A stretch of DNA of 64,000 nt from Pyrenochaeta sp. MPI-SDFR-AT-0127 (lineage: Eukaryota; Ascomycota; Dothideomycetes; Pleosporales; Cucurbitariaceae): NCBI GenBank assembly GCA_020747015.1, contig JAGTJM010000085.1, positions 55,414 through 119,413 on the forward strand, given 5' to 3'. The translations under genes and the position numbers were made by a program. The notes below the pieces were generated by a model. That model ran no database searches and was not told where the DNA came from. It saw only the letters and a program-made list of their open reading frames with translations. This document shows, one piece after another, positions 34,301 through 44,965 of the stretch (within the stretch, counting starts at the first letter, position 1; every line of letters starts with the position of its first letter).

Positions 34301-36178
34301 ATGCCATCCAGACCGAAAAGCCACACCGGCTGCTGGACCTGCCGACTGCGCCACAAACGATGCGATGAATCACTCCCAGTTTGCACCAATTGTGCGGCCT
34401 TGGAGATCAGCTGCCACTATAGCAATGAGAAGCCAGAATGGATGCAGACCGCATCGACGCAGCAGCAGATGGCCCAACAGATCAAAGCGGACATCAAACG
34501 TAATGCTAAAAGGCGAAGGGGTAGGGCTCTCATACAGAGTATCGCCCGGGACATTAGTGACAATGGCGAAAACACCCTTTGGTCGGATAATGATCCGGCG
34601 TCACAGTCGCCTGGCCCCATAGACCCTGGCTTCTTGAGAAGTCAACCCATAGCAGACACTCCAACCGACAACTCATCACCCACCTCCGGAAACGTACGTC
34701 CCAGACATCCCTTCTCGGACATTTCAGGTGAGGATCCGCTCACCCAGCCAAGTACGGCTCTTGGTACCCCGGAAGCCTTCCTTGCACCAGTAACCCAGTC
34801 GATACCTACGGCCCAGCAGAATGAGCTCGAACTAAGTTTACTTTTGACCCACCTGGACTACGTCTTCCCGGTACTTTTTCCTTTCTACAGGCCAAACCTA
34901 TTAGAAGGAGGTCGAAGCTGGTTGCTTGTGTTAGCCATGAGACGTGACGCTTTCTACCACATAACCATCAGCCTAACGTCGTACTTCATGTCCGTTGTAC
35001 CGGTTTTGCGAGGCCAGGAACATCAATTGTGTGCAACCAAGGTTTTGGAAGAGCTGCGGCACCAGATGCTCAGATCTGTGCAAAGCGTGCAGGAACGCCT
35101 GCAAGATATCTCCCGCAGAGGCGTAGAGAATGCCTTGTTTGATAGTGCATGCCTTCTGGTCAGTATTGTGCAACTTGTGAACTTTGAGGTTGTCATGGGC
35201 AACTCTGCGAATTGGCAGATGCATTTGAACGCGGCACTCGACTTATTCACACAAATTATTCAGCAACACGGCTCCAGCCAGACAACATCCACTGTGTATG
35301 CTATTCTAGACAAGATGACTCCTAGGTCGTGGCTCCAATCGCCCTGTCTGTATACCGCTGATCAGGCTGCATTTCGATTCTTCTCGACTATGCTATTAGT
35401 TCAAGATATCATCTCCAGCACTTCTCTTGAGCAGTCTCCCAAAATATATCCATACCATGGTAGTCTACTTCATAAAGACGACGGACCCAGTAACGACAGA
35501 CTCTTAGAAGTAAAGGACTTCGTTGGCTGTCAATCCTGGGCACTGTTGCTGATAGGAGAAATCGCCACCCTTGGCAAATGGAAGAAAGACTTGAAAAGGA
35601 ACAGTAAACTGTCGATGATGGAGTTGGTGCGCCGTGCCAGCTTGATCGAGCAGCGCTTGCGCGATGGGATTGCGCGACTGGATACAACACAATCGTCACA
35701 ACAATCGCAACAGATATCCCGCCTCAAAGGGCCGCTAAAAGAAATAATGGACCGGTCGAACATCTCCTTCAGTGCACAACCCCAAGAAGCAGAGATGATC
35801 GCACTGATGACTCGTATATGGGCCCACGCCGCCCACACCTACCTCCTCATTGTCCTCTCCGGCTGGCAGCCGGCCAGCCCGGAGGTTCGCGAAAGCATAA
35901 CACAGACGATTGCTCTCTTCAAAAGAGTCACATCACCAACTTGGCTGCGCATGCTCGCATGGCCATTCTGTGTAACGGGATGTCTTGCGACAGAAGACGA
36001 AGAGCCTGCACTTCGGGAGATAGCAAACTCAGCAGGAGCGCTAAGCTCGTTCGGAACGTTACACGACGCTTTGAGCATAATGGAAAATGTATGGAGGAAC
36101 CGCCACCAGCTTGACCCTGATACCTGGGACATCGCTGCATGTTTGTCAAGCCTTGGGCACAAGGTCCTGTTGGTGTGA
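34301..36178 (+). CDS. Zn2Cys6 transcription factor
   Basis: One exon, 625 residues. The start at 34301 places a canonical binuclear zinc cluster right at the N-terminus: Cys at 11, 14, 21, 28, 31 and 38 (spacing 2-6-6-2-6) with the basic RLRHKR between Cys14 and Cys21. A Gln-rich and basic region follows (RNAKRRRGRA), then a polar linker, then from about residue 175 a helical fungal-specific regulatory domain beginning LLLTHLDYVFPVLFPFY. It is nuclear and DNA-binding, probably controlling its neighbours: the NmrA-like gene 0.5 kb upstream and the 2OG oxygenase 0.6 kb downstream are on the same strand. Targets are inferred from position only. An upstream in-frame ATG at 34124 would add 59 residues without motif. 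Confidence 0.9.
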   Translation: MPSRPKSHTGCWTCRLRHKRCDESLPVCTNCAALEISCHYSNEKPEWMQTASTQQQMAQQIKADIKRNAKRRRGRALIQSIARDISDNGENTLWSDNDPASQSPGPIDPGFLRSQPIADTPTDNSSPTSGNVRPRHPFSDISGEDPLTQPSTALGTPEAFLAPVTQSIPTAQQNELELSLLLTHLDYVFPVLFPFYRPNLLEGGRSWLLVLAMRRDAFYHITISLTSYFMSVVPVLRGQEHQLCATKVLEELRHQMLRSVQSVQERLQDISRRGVENALFDSACLLVSIVQLVNFEVVMGNSANWQMHLNAALDLFTQIIQQHGSSQTTSTVYAILDKMTPRSWLQSPCLYTADQAAFRFFSTMLLVQDIISSTSLEQSPKIYPYHGSLLHKDDGPSNDRLLEVKDFVGCQSWALLLIGEIATLGKWKKDLKRNSKLSMMELVRRASLIEQRLRDGIARLDTTQSSQQSQQISRLKGPLKEIMDRSNISFSAQPQEAEMIALMTRIWAHAAHTYLLIVLSGWQPASPEVRESITQTIALFKRVTSPTWLRMLAWPFCVTGCLATEDEEPALREIANSAGALSSFGTLHDALSIMENVWRNRHQLDPDTWDIAACLSSLGHKVLLV

Positions 36179-36807
36179 TGTGTGGTCCAATCGACAGACA
36201 TGACGGTCGTTGAGGATGGCCAGTACATTCAATTTCTGCCTGCAATAATGGAAACCACAAGCGAGTGAGCCACACAAGTGAGTGAGCCCGTGAGGGTCCT
36301 ACACTAGCAGAGCTGGTTTAAGACCGCAAGGTTGATTCCTAGGAGATAACAGGGCTAAAGAAGAATAGGCCTAATCCTAACACAATAAGAGTATACTAAG
36401 ACGGCTGTTCAAAACCCTGCTCTATGGGAGCGGAAATGTTACCTCTCTTAGGCTGGCTCTGGTAGATAGAATCGCTCCCTGATGCTTATTCCACAAGCGT
36501 AAGCTTCGCTACGAAGCTTTCCATGTTTGTGTGCTGCATGTGAATGTAGACAACAGAAGCCAGACGATTGTTGGGTTTCGCCTGCGATTGCTGCTTCACC
36601 TTTGTCTGCAGGCGCAAACAGAGTTGGTGGCCCCACCTGCTACTCATAGTAAGGTCCAGCAGCTGAGCAAAGCCCCAACACGTGAGCATGTAGTCAGACG
36701 TGAGAGGAGTTACCCCGCCGTAACTCGAACCAATAGCTTAGTATAAGAGGTGGCCTTTCATCCCGTTATCTACGTTACAACTTATCTTGCTCAGAGTTAC
36801 ATCTACT
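36179..36807. other. Intergenic, promoter of the 2OG oxygenase gene
   Basis: About 0.6 kb with the regulator's 3' flank at left. A CCAAT box and a TATA element lie at the right end and are listed separately. Confidence 0.5.
36730..36748 (+). promoter_or_regulatory. CCAAT box and TATA element
   Basis: CCAAT at 36730-36734 and TATAAGA at 36742-36748, about 60-75 bases before the ATG at 36808. The arrangement fits a regulated core promoter; the two elements are unusually close together. Confidence 0.4.
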
Positions 36808-37764
36808 ATGGCTACTCTAACTTCCAAGAACCAATACCCAGTTTACGAGTCAGCACTGGCTCAGCCAACTCCCGCTGGAGCAGACCTCTTAAGTCCAGCT
36901 CTTACTTTTATCAACCCCATCACCGCGGCCCCCTTCTCTGCAATCCAGAATCTCTTTGATTATCTGGCACAAAACCCCGCTGCTGCTGCGGCTCTCAATG
37001 ATGTCTACTCTCTCCGTGGTATCTTTAAGGCTGCTGCCACCAGAAACCCCACATGCGACCAAAAGCTCACCATTGACCTTTCGCCCACTCGGATTGCGCG
37101 CATCCCTCCTGGTCTTCAGGCTGAGCTTACCGCACACGGACTCGCTGATATCTTGACTTTCTTTAATGCCATCTCAGATCATCATGTCCCACAGATTATG
37201 ACCTCTCTTAGCGCTATTACTGGCCGTGACCTAGCCTCGCTGCACGCCAGCTTCAATGTTAACTTCCGCCTTATTGACTACACCCCTGCGACTGCGTCCC
37301 CAAACAGCCAGAACGGATGTGGCGCCCACACAGACTACGGCACTTTCAGCATCATCTTTCAGGATGGCACTGCAGGGCTCGAGATGGAGGCACCAGAGGC
37401 ACCCGGTACATGGGTACTTGTACCTGGCGATGCGACTGTACTGCTGTGCGGGTGGTGTGCAGTGGTGCTGAGCGGGGGACAGGTAGCAGCCGTACGTCAT
37501 CGCGTTCGACGTGTCCCTGGAGTGCGACGACTGTCAGCAGTGTTGTTTGTGGCACCAGATCTGGATGTTAAGATGGCGCCTGCACATAGAGTAGAGGCAT
37601 TCTCAGAGGCGGTGAATAACGGTCTTTTTGATGTGCGTTGGTTCAAAGAGGCAATGGGGAAGAAATGGAGATATCGAGAAGGGAATGGGAAGTTGGAAAT
37701 CGGCGATGATGGCGTCGAGCAGGATATCGACGTTAGCCAGTTAATTTGGAAGAGGCATTGCTGA
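36808..37764 (+). CDS. 2-oxoglutarate/Fe(II)-dependent oxygenase (isopenicillin-N-synthase-like)
   Basis: One exon, 318 residues. The iron ligands are visible: GAHTDYGTFSII gives H174 and D176, and AAVRHRV gives H231; RRLSAVLFVAP supplies the 2-oxoglutarate-binding Arg (about R241) with Ser two residues later. DLxxLxxxFNVNFRLIDYTP upstream is the usual family block before the HxD motif. The N-terminal part is shorter than in many plant-type members and lacks a clear DIOX-N motif, as in numerous fungal secondary-metabolism oxygenases. Reactions of this group are hydroxylation, desaturation or ring closure of small molecules; the substrate cannot be read from sequence. Same strand as the Zn2Cys6 regulator. 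Confidence 0.88.
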   Translation: MATLTSKNQYPVYESALAQPTPAGADLLSPALTFINPITAAPFSAIQNLFDYLAQNPAAAAALNDVYSLRGIFKAAATRNPTCDQKLTIDLSPTRIARIPPGLQAELTAHGLADILTFFNAISDHHVPQIMTSLSAITGRDLASLHASFNVNFRLIDYTPATASPNSQNGCGAHTDYGTFSIIFQDGTAGLEMEAPEAPGTWVLVPGDATVLLCGWCAVVLSGGQVAAVRHRVRRVPGVRRLSAVLFVAPDLDVKMAPAHRVEAFSEAVNNGLFDVRWFKEAMGKKWRYREGNGKLEIGDDGVEQDIDVSQLIWKRHC

Positions 37765-38361
37765 TGGTTTGGACTCTTGGAATATTTTGTGGTTCCTGAC
37801 CAGTTCATGCCATCTCTTTAAAGCACATGTTACGAATTAAATGATGAGTATCACATAGATCTTATCACGATATGTGATTGCAATCTCAGACCTTGCATTG
37901 AATCTCTTATGAAACCAACTGAGGTGGTATTGGTACTAGAGAATGACTTCCTGTAGGTTTACAACACTAATTGGTCTATTGAGAAATAGCGAAAGCACAG
38001 GTGAAGGCGGCGGAGGTGTCGATAGAGAATTCTCTGGGTTTTGAGCTTGCACGATGTTGTAAAGCAGTGTTCTTCAATCAATATGCGACTAAGGATTTTG
38101 AACATTTTGGCATGTCTATCGCAGATCATGGGTTTAGCGGTTCCACAGTAGAGTGTATTATTATCACTGAGTTTCAGCCACTTAGATGAGGCCGGAGAGT
38201 ATGAGGTAGAGATATCCTGAACACCCATGAGCAACACTACAAAATGTAGATAATAGCTATATCGTACTGGGCTTTTAGCTGCCTGCAATATAGTCCTTCC
38301 GGAAATAGGAGGTGGCGACTGCGACACCAGCCGATATACCAACCAAGAAGCGATAGTAACT
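37765..38361. other. Intergenic between convergent genes
   Basis: About 0.6 kb of AT-rich 3' flank. A 163-codon open frame on the minus strand (37959-38450) overlaps the end of the next gene and shows no motif. Confidence 0.5.
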
Positions 38362-40995
38362 TCAAGAGTACACCTCGCCCTCGACAGGAGTACCCACTTC
38401 CCTAGCTGAAAATGCACAATGACCAACGCCTTCCATATGTTTACCAACAACGCCCCACTGTAGCTTCTCAGCTGCGATAGTGTCTCCTCCGCGCTCTGTT
38501 TCTAATCCATGACAAGCAGCACTGATGGCCAGACTGCAACTACCTGCAAGTGTCATTCCTCGCTTGTATGGCACATAACCAACCACCACCATTGCTATTA
38601 CCATCACGCCTCCCAACACTATGACGGATATAATAGCACTCGGCGAGAAGCCTAGCGTCTTATAACCGTCTCCTGAAATCCTTGCCTTTGAAATTTTTTG
38701 CGTATATGGTGTAGGTGACATTGGTGCATTTGATGTATGGTCGAAGGGACCGTAGTAATCGATGGCTATTAGAAATATGCTCTGCGACACGAGCCAATGT
38801 AGCGTGCCACTCAGGATCATGAGTGGGGTACCGAAGCGGTAGGGTAGTTGCAGAAAGTATGTGGATCTTTGCGCGCCGATGGCTTGATGACTAACACGAA
38901 GTCCTTTTCTTTTGAAGGCGTAGGTGTTCCCTAGAAAAGGAAAGTGGTCAATGAGCGGGCCATGATAAATACATAGTTGAGAAGTACATACATTCGTAGC
39001 CCATGAGCATCGCCGTAAACAAACCGTTGTAGGAAAAATAGAGGATAGAAAGTATCAGTTGAGGGCTGTTGGCGACGACTGCATTGGTAAGCAAGTCGTC
39101 CGGCATCCCAACTATCGCTGTTCTTGGATCGATCGCGCCTACAAAGAAGATTTCTATATTAGCAGTTACTCGCTTCTGTGGTGTAAACCGAAATTTGCAT
39201 ACCATAACCCACCCGTGAAATGCTGAAGCCCTCCGGGAGTGTCACCAGACTCCAAGCAAGCAACGAGCTTACGATAACTAGCGCGAGAAGAAGCCTTCAG
39301 AATTACGGTCAATTATTGCTGAAGAGCTCATAGATATTGAGCGTCACTCACATGATCAGGATAACGAATCGACGTCTTCTACTTGTGACGCCTTTCCAAC
39401 GGTATTGCTTGTTGTTCCATTGTCTTGGCCCTGCTGCATAGCCTCGGTTCTTTTGGAAGTCTGTAAGTGTTGAAAGGCACATGTTCTTGGTAGTCAAGTC
39501 CTTCTTCTCGAGGAAAGAAGCAACGGCATCGCCCATATTCATAAGGGGTTGTTCCTGAATCTTGAACGCCACGTAGAACATTAGGCAAGCTTTGACTATT
39601 GATGATCGTTAGCAAATGTAGCGCTTCTATTTTGGACACAATTTGAAATCCTTATAGAATACAGATTCATATCTGAGAGGAATAAACTCACGGAAATTAA
39701 GAACAGTTATGATGATTGCAATTGTCGGTTCAAAGTGAAGCCGGCATTTTTGTTCTGCTCTTTCACTCAGGCAATATTCCACAGGGAAGTAAGAATAATC
39801 GCATGAGTGCACTGAGTTCCTATTGCAATAATCTCCAACTTGCCAGTCCTCAGGTGCACGTTTGATGGCGTCTACCTCATCCGAACAATAGGCCGAAAGC
39901 TTACTTGATGGACCACTGCAGATCCACCCGTATGCGTCTGCGGCCATTTGAGTTCCCTGAGCGGAATCGGCAGAGAAGGAGTTCATCCAATAGGCACGAG
40001 AGCCGCCGAATCTTCTGTTTTTCTCTGGGGGCGGGAAATTCGTATCGTTCGCGACGAGAAGAACATTTCGTCGATTTGAATTGATGATTTGTGCGTATTG
40101 ATTAATACACTCGGCAGGACTAAGTCTCTCCAGGTGGCCAGCTCTTGCTTTCTTCCAAAGTGATGTTAATGTTTCAGGAAGGGAAGTGTTGGAGGTACTC
40201 GTCACTACCATTACGCCAGTGCAATTGAGACACTCGGCGTCTTCAACAAACGATTGACTGACAGAATACACATGGTAATCATTCGAGGATATAGACGCAA
40301 AAACGGCGGAATTGTAACTGAAATAGTAAGCATGTGAAGCGAGAACAAAGTATGCAAACTTACAGAAGATGTAGTGGTAGCGAAGACAGCCCCAGCAAGA
40401 ACCATAAAATTTTTCGCTGCCTGCCAATGTATTTTATATTACGTACTCCAGGCACTCCGATATCGAGCCAAGTTGCCGGTGTAGAGTCATGCGCCTTGTC
40501 GACTTCGTTGCGAGTAGGCGCAGACAAGGTTTGCATACAGTAATTGCTCCCACTCAGCAGGATTGTGCTCAAAATGTTGATAAGCACGTGCAAAGCGGTG
40601 TTTAGTCTCTTAACACGTACGCAGTCTCCCTGGAGGATAATACCCTTCCCTATGTTTGTTGTGGTTGAGCCCCAGATCGTAGCGATAAGATTGAGGAGGA
40701 AGACTATGGTTGCCGAAATGGCGAAGCTGAGCACGCCAAATCTCCAACCTGTGAAGCGCGATCCAAGAACTTTTTGCGCCCTTGACCTGGGAGCTTGGGA
40801 AACTACAATGAAATTGTCGCGCAGAGAATGTGGCTCCTCCACAATGCTCTCACTGCAGTCGCCTTTATTGCTTTTGTTGGTTAAGATTTGTAATTCCGAG
40901 CCATCATCTTGTGACCAGTGCTGATCGATAGCTCTCTGTCGTTTTAGAGAGCTCGGGTTCCATCGCCTGGAGATCTGTGAAATGGACTCTAGCAT
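38362..40995 (-). CDS. DUF6536 multi-spanning membrane protein
   Basis: Exons 40995-40364, 40317-39692, 39595-39352, 39294-39203, 39138-38992 and 38930-38362; introns 46, 96, 57, 64 and 61 bases; 769 residues. Every junction restores a family block: GWRFGVLSFAISATIVFLLN and WLDIGVPGVRNI in exon 1, LPLHLLYNSAVF over intron 1, ITVLNFLKACLMFYVA over intron 2, YGAIDPRT over intron 4, and GYEWNTYAFKRKGLRVS over intron 5, followed by QRSTYFLQLPYRFGTPL and LHWLVSQSIFL. About seven membrane helices and a large extracellular loop with several Cys (ECLNC, YCSDE) are visible. The family is common in Dothideomycetes and Sordariomycetes; its function is not known. Convergent with the 2OG oxygenase gene. 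Confidence 0.9.
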
Positions 40996-41457
40996 GTCGT
41001 TGAGGTGCGGAAATGAACGGAGCGTGTTTGTGGCTATTGAGGCTCTTGCTAAAAATATCGAGGCCGCCTTAAGGCACAGTCAGGCGTCCCATCAGATCAA
41101 AGCGTCTAATTAATTATAACGCCACTTGTTTGGGGTCTACGGTTCACCCCGTAATGCCTAGTCCCGCATAACGCCCGCTCCCTAACAATTACACGACTTT
41201 TTCGACAGAATGTAAATCAATCAATATTGGCTCAATTGAGGATGCACTTGCACTTATTTACTCCCTAGAGCTTGAAAAAGATGCTAATTACACAAAATTT
41301 GCGGTCAACTATAGGCAAGGCGAAATGCTTGAATACATGAATTACGAGGCTGAACTCCGTACACCAAGGAGATTCTTAGCTTCTTAGCTACTAAGCGAGT
41401 TGAGCCATGAAAGCAAAGAAATACGACACTTAGCCTATCAAGTGTTCAATAATGATG
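40996..41457. other. Intergenic, AT-rich
   Basis: About 0.46 kb: promoter of the leftward DUF6536 gene and 3' flank of the next leftward gene. Nothing else recognised. Confidence 0.5.
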
Positions 41458-43227
41458 TCAAACTTCTTCATCCTCGTCATCATAGTCCTCGTCGAGATGA
41501 AGTTTACGCGCGACATTGAGATGGGCAGCTGAAAGCTTAGCCTCAGCACTCAAAGCAAGAGCTTGAACAGCGTTTCCTCCTTCTACAACAGGCTCCTGGG
41601 TTTCCTTCTTGTCGACAATGTTATCCTGGAGGATCACTTGGCCGTTCTCGACCGACTGCTGGAGTTGAGAGTCGGTCTCCTTAATAGCCCGCTCGCTTTG
41701 AGCATGGGCAACGGCCTGGTCTACAATGTGACTTACTAGTCGCTCCACCACCTCTGACACTTCGTGGTCAGAGAGTACTTGCTCTTCCATAGGGGAACTG
41801 GGTGAGCAACGTCGCGGCGATGGCATTGAGAAGGAGGGGGGGTCAGTTAGAAGAGAAGAGTAAGACGATATACTCTCTGGAGTACATTCGCGTTCATGCT
41901 GATCATATGCACCTGCCATCTCTAGTAGCTCCTCTTCAATTTCATTGAGCTTCGGTTGGTCGGCCACTGAAACCTTCAACTCACCGTTGGGCTTGTCTTC
42001 TGATTCCACGACATTATCCTGCTTCTTCTTGGACACACGCTTTTTCGGCGCAACCTTTTTCACCTTTGGGGAGCTTTTCTTGGGCAGTTTTGTGGTCGCA
42101 CATTCGCCGTCCTTCTCTTCCTCTACATCAGACGCATTCTGCGCATCCCACTCCTTTTCGAGTATTTTGCTAGCCGGGCCAAATGCTTTTTCTAGCCGCT
42201 TTGATGTGCGAATGGCCATGCCCTCGCGCGAATTGTCGTTGCGAAATCGAATAAAGTCTGGCACATCTCCTCGGTCGTACACAGGCTTGTATGTCCTGTA
42301 TTCATGGCTGACGCTCTCGACAGTCCGGCCTTTGGAGATGTCGGCAAACGAGAAGCCGGTTGACACTGCAAAATCTTGGCCCATGAAGCGCGCATTATGG
42401 CGCTCAGTCAGCTCCCATATCGATGCATCGGGGAACTCCTCGAAAAGAGAAGCCAGATACTCACGCTCGATGCATGTCCAAGGCACATCCAAAGTAACGC
42501 GCTCAATAGCTTGCGCACGTCTATCATTCAAACACTTGATGGCCTGCATGTTGTTCCAATCCTTGGGCTTGCCACCTTTGTAAAAGTAGGAAGTAGGTTT
42601 GCGTCGCGGCATAGGATTCTTGCTACTAATGCGCCGCATGTCAATAAGCTGGATCACCAGTAAATCTTCTTGGTCCAAACTCTCTGGCAAGTTGTCTACA
42701 TCATCCGGGGCAACGGAGCCGAAATACTTGACGTGCTGTGAATCACGCTTGAATCGGTACTTGCGATCCTCCCACATTGGTGGATTAGTAGCACCATTAC
42801 TGCTGCGAGCAGACGGCTGATCAGGGTGCGGTCGCGGATCACCAGGTACCGGTTTCACACCCCAGAATTGGTTGGATGCTGGCAGCTTCATGGTTGGCTG
42901 CCAAGGAGTGAATGCATCTTTGACGGGAGGGTTCGTCTTCCATTTGCTAACTCTTTCGGGGCTAAGCCCATTCTCCTGTACGTGAGCGGGAGCTGTATGG
43001 TTATCCTCCAATATGCTAGTATTGTCCTCCTGCTCTAGATCAGTAGCATCGTCGACATCCATGAGATGAGCTGATACAGCTTCCGTGATGTTAGGCTTGT
43101 CAATCTCGATTAGAACATTGGTGGACGTAGCTGGGGCGGTAACGCTCACGTCAGCGCCATCCACTAACTTCTGCTTCTTGGCCAAACTCTCACCAACGAG
43201 TGGCGAAGCAGCAGGTCGTTTGGACAT
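41458..43227 (-). CDS. Probable nuclear protein with SANT/Myb-like segment, unknown function
   Basis: One exon, 589 residues. An early basic motif (AKKQK) and a strong lysine block at about residues 375-400 (PKVKKVAPKKRVSKKK) indicate nuclear import. Between them, VPWTCIEREYLASLFEEFPD followed by IWELTERHNARF resembles a SANT/Myb-type helix-turn-helix, though without the full Trp pattern. The C-terminal third is acidic and low-complexity and ends in EDYDDEDEEV. A chromatin-associated or DNA-binding role is plausible but not shown. No intron is needed over 1.77 kb. Its upstream region (43228-44965) is a 1.7 kb divergent gap shared with the multicopper oxidase. Confidence 0.7.
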   Translation of the reverse strand: MSKRPAASPLVGESLAKKQKLVDGADVSVTAPATSTNVLIEIDKPNITEAVSAHLMDVDDATDLEQEDNTSILEDNHTAPAHVQENGLSPERVSKWKTNPPVKDAFTPWQPTMKLPASNQFWGVKPVPGDPRPHPDQPSARSSNGATNPPMWEDRKYRFKRDSQHVKYFGSVAPDDVDNLPESLDQEDLLVIQLIDMRRISSKNPMPRRKPTSYFYKGGKPKDWNNMQAIKCLNDRRAQAIERVTLDVPWTCIEREYLASLFEEFPDASIWELTERHNARFMGQDFAVSTGFSFADISKGRTVESVSHEYRTYKPVYDRGDVPDFIRFRNDNSREGMAIRTSKRLEKAFGPASKILEKEWDAQNASDVEEEKDGECATTKLPKKSSPKVKKVAPKKRVSKKKQDNVVESEDKPNGELKVSVADQPKLNEIEEELLEMAGAYDQHERECTPESISSYSSLLTDPPSFSMPSPRRCSPSSPMEEQVLSDHEVSEVVERLVSHIVDQAVAHAQSERAIKETDSQLQQSVENGQVILQDNIVDKKETQEPVVEGGNAVQALALSAEAKLSAAHLNVARKLHLDEDYDDEDEEV

Positions 43228-44965
43228 TGTGTGCAGAATGTGGAAATGATGGAGTTAATGAATGCAAAAGTTGATGCTTGTTATATGTGATCGGGGTTGA
43301 ATTTGAGTTTTGGTAAATGCTGGAGTTGTAGCAAGAAGGAAAAGAGAAGGATAGATCTTGAGTGGATGAAACATTTTATGATGGGAATGGCGTGAAAGGC
43401 AATAAATCAGAGAGCTGAGGCTTTTTTTCAACAACAATTCACAATGCTGGGGCGATTGCACGCACTTGGTGTTCTTTGACAATGGAAAGGGTGAAAAACG
43501 ATAACAAAGGCAAAACTTTGGAAAAGTGAGAATAGTGTAAACAATGCCATAAAGTAGCGAGGTACATGTACGTTACAGTGCTTGTCGAACACGCGCTTGG
43601 GGTCGTGACACAGGACATACTTTCGTCTCGCTGAGTCGGTGCGACGATGGTTACCATGGCGTCGGCCATGCTACGACAAGGCTGCGAATTTCTCCGTGGC
43701 ATTGGCGCTGGTCGAAATGACCATGTAGAGTTGCACAACATAGATTCGACCCTGTCCATGGTCGTCGCACGAGCCTGGTCATCATGTCACTCGAGTGCGG
43801 GGCAGGCGAGACAAGATGCGCAGATCCAACTGACATAAGGTTTGGGAGACGGCTCCTAAGATAAGCACAGCTTACACGCGAGGGCTGACAATGGCAATCG
43901 AGATGCAGTGCCCAATGAGGTAGCAGGTCAGACGCTCGGCAAAGCTTGCTTTCGGGCCAGCAGCAGCATTGGGAAAACGAGACATGCGGCTGAGCATACT
44001 TCAATAGAGCCATCAAGCCCATGGCTGCTTGGAAGTACCTTGGATCCCAGCCTCAAGACATGCTGACCGATGAGACGGATGTGCGGTCTGTGGTGGTGAA
44101 GGATGAGAGGGTATCCGTCCTGCCAGCACGCGTTGCATGGAAAACGCGCTAGTGGAATCTCTTGGCACGCTATTCTCGGTTCGCTGGGAGCCTCGAGACA
44201 TCTCCACTCCACGCTCCTCTTTGTCAATTTCGGCTCGCGTCTGTTGAGTGACCAAGTTGCCTTTTGTCCTTCGAGTTGCGGCAAGTTTGTGCCCCCCAAA
44301 AACCCCAGCTCCAACGCTCACCCATGCTGTTGCGCGCCTAATCGCTAGCTGGGATGCCTGACCCCGACCACCAATGCAGCCCTACTGCTGAACACTGCAC
44401 CGAGCTTATCTCATAGATGCTTGTCTGCTGTTGTCATACGTCGAGCCAAGAAACGTTCAATAATAGTCGGCAGCTCTGTACGAGGCTGCTAAGCACCATG
44501 CCCAAACATGCATCCCCATGGTCCTAGCGCTGACCTGCCTTGCCTGATGGGCCATCAAAGAGCCAGCAGATGTTGCTGATGCACCAGCTCATCACTCGGA
44601 ACAGTGCCTCATTGCCCTTTTCACACGAATTATTCTTAACCACCGTCGCTTCCCTCCGAGCTTCGCCTCAACATCACGGACTGTGTCTGACCACTCTGAG
44701 TCGTTGCCGAACGCCACGAGGCGCAAGGATGACCAGTTCCGGTAGGCGGTTCAGAATGACCACAGACATTGGCGCTTGACATGACATGACATGAAAATCT
44801 GGCGTAGCAATCCAGCGTAGGGCTGCAGAGGAGAGCTGAGTACAAAATGCAGCTTGGTCCCCTCTGCCGTGACCGCTCTTATGCAAGCACCCCGCTCGTT
44901 AGGATTGCCTTGTGCTATTTACTTTTTTCTTTGTTTCAACTCATCCATCGCTGAGGAACGATAAC
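43228..44965. promoter_or_regulatory. 1.7 kb divergent intergenic region
   Basis: The nuclear-protein gene reads left and the multicopper oxidase reads right. Short overlapping ORFs here lack motifs. No clear TATA box was found for the oxidase. Confidence 0.45.

Noticed and set aside
37959..38450. A 163-codon minus-strand ORF
   Set aside because: It overlaps the last exon of the DUF6536 gene in another frame, lacks motifs and has an irregular composition.
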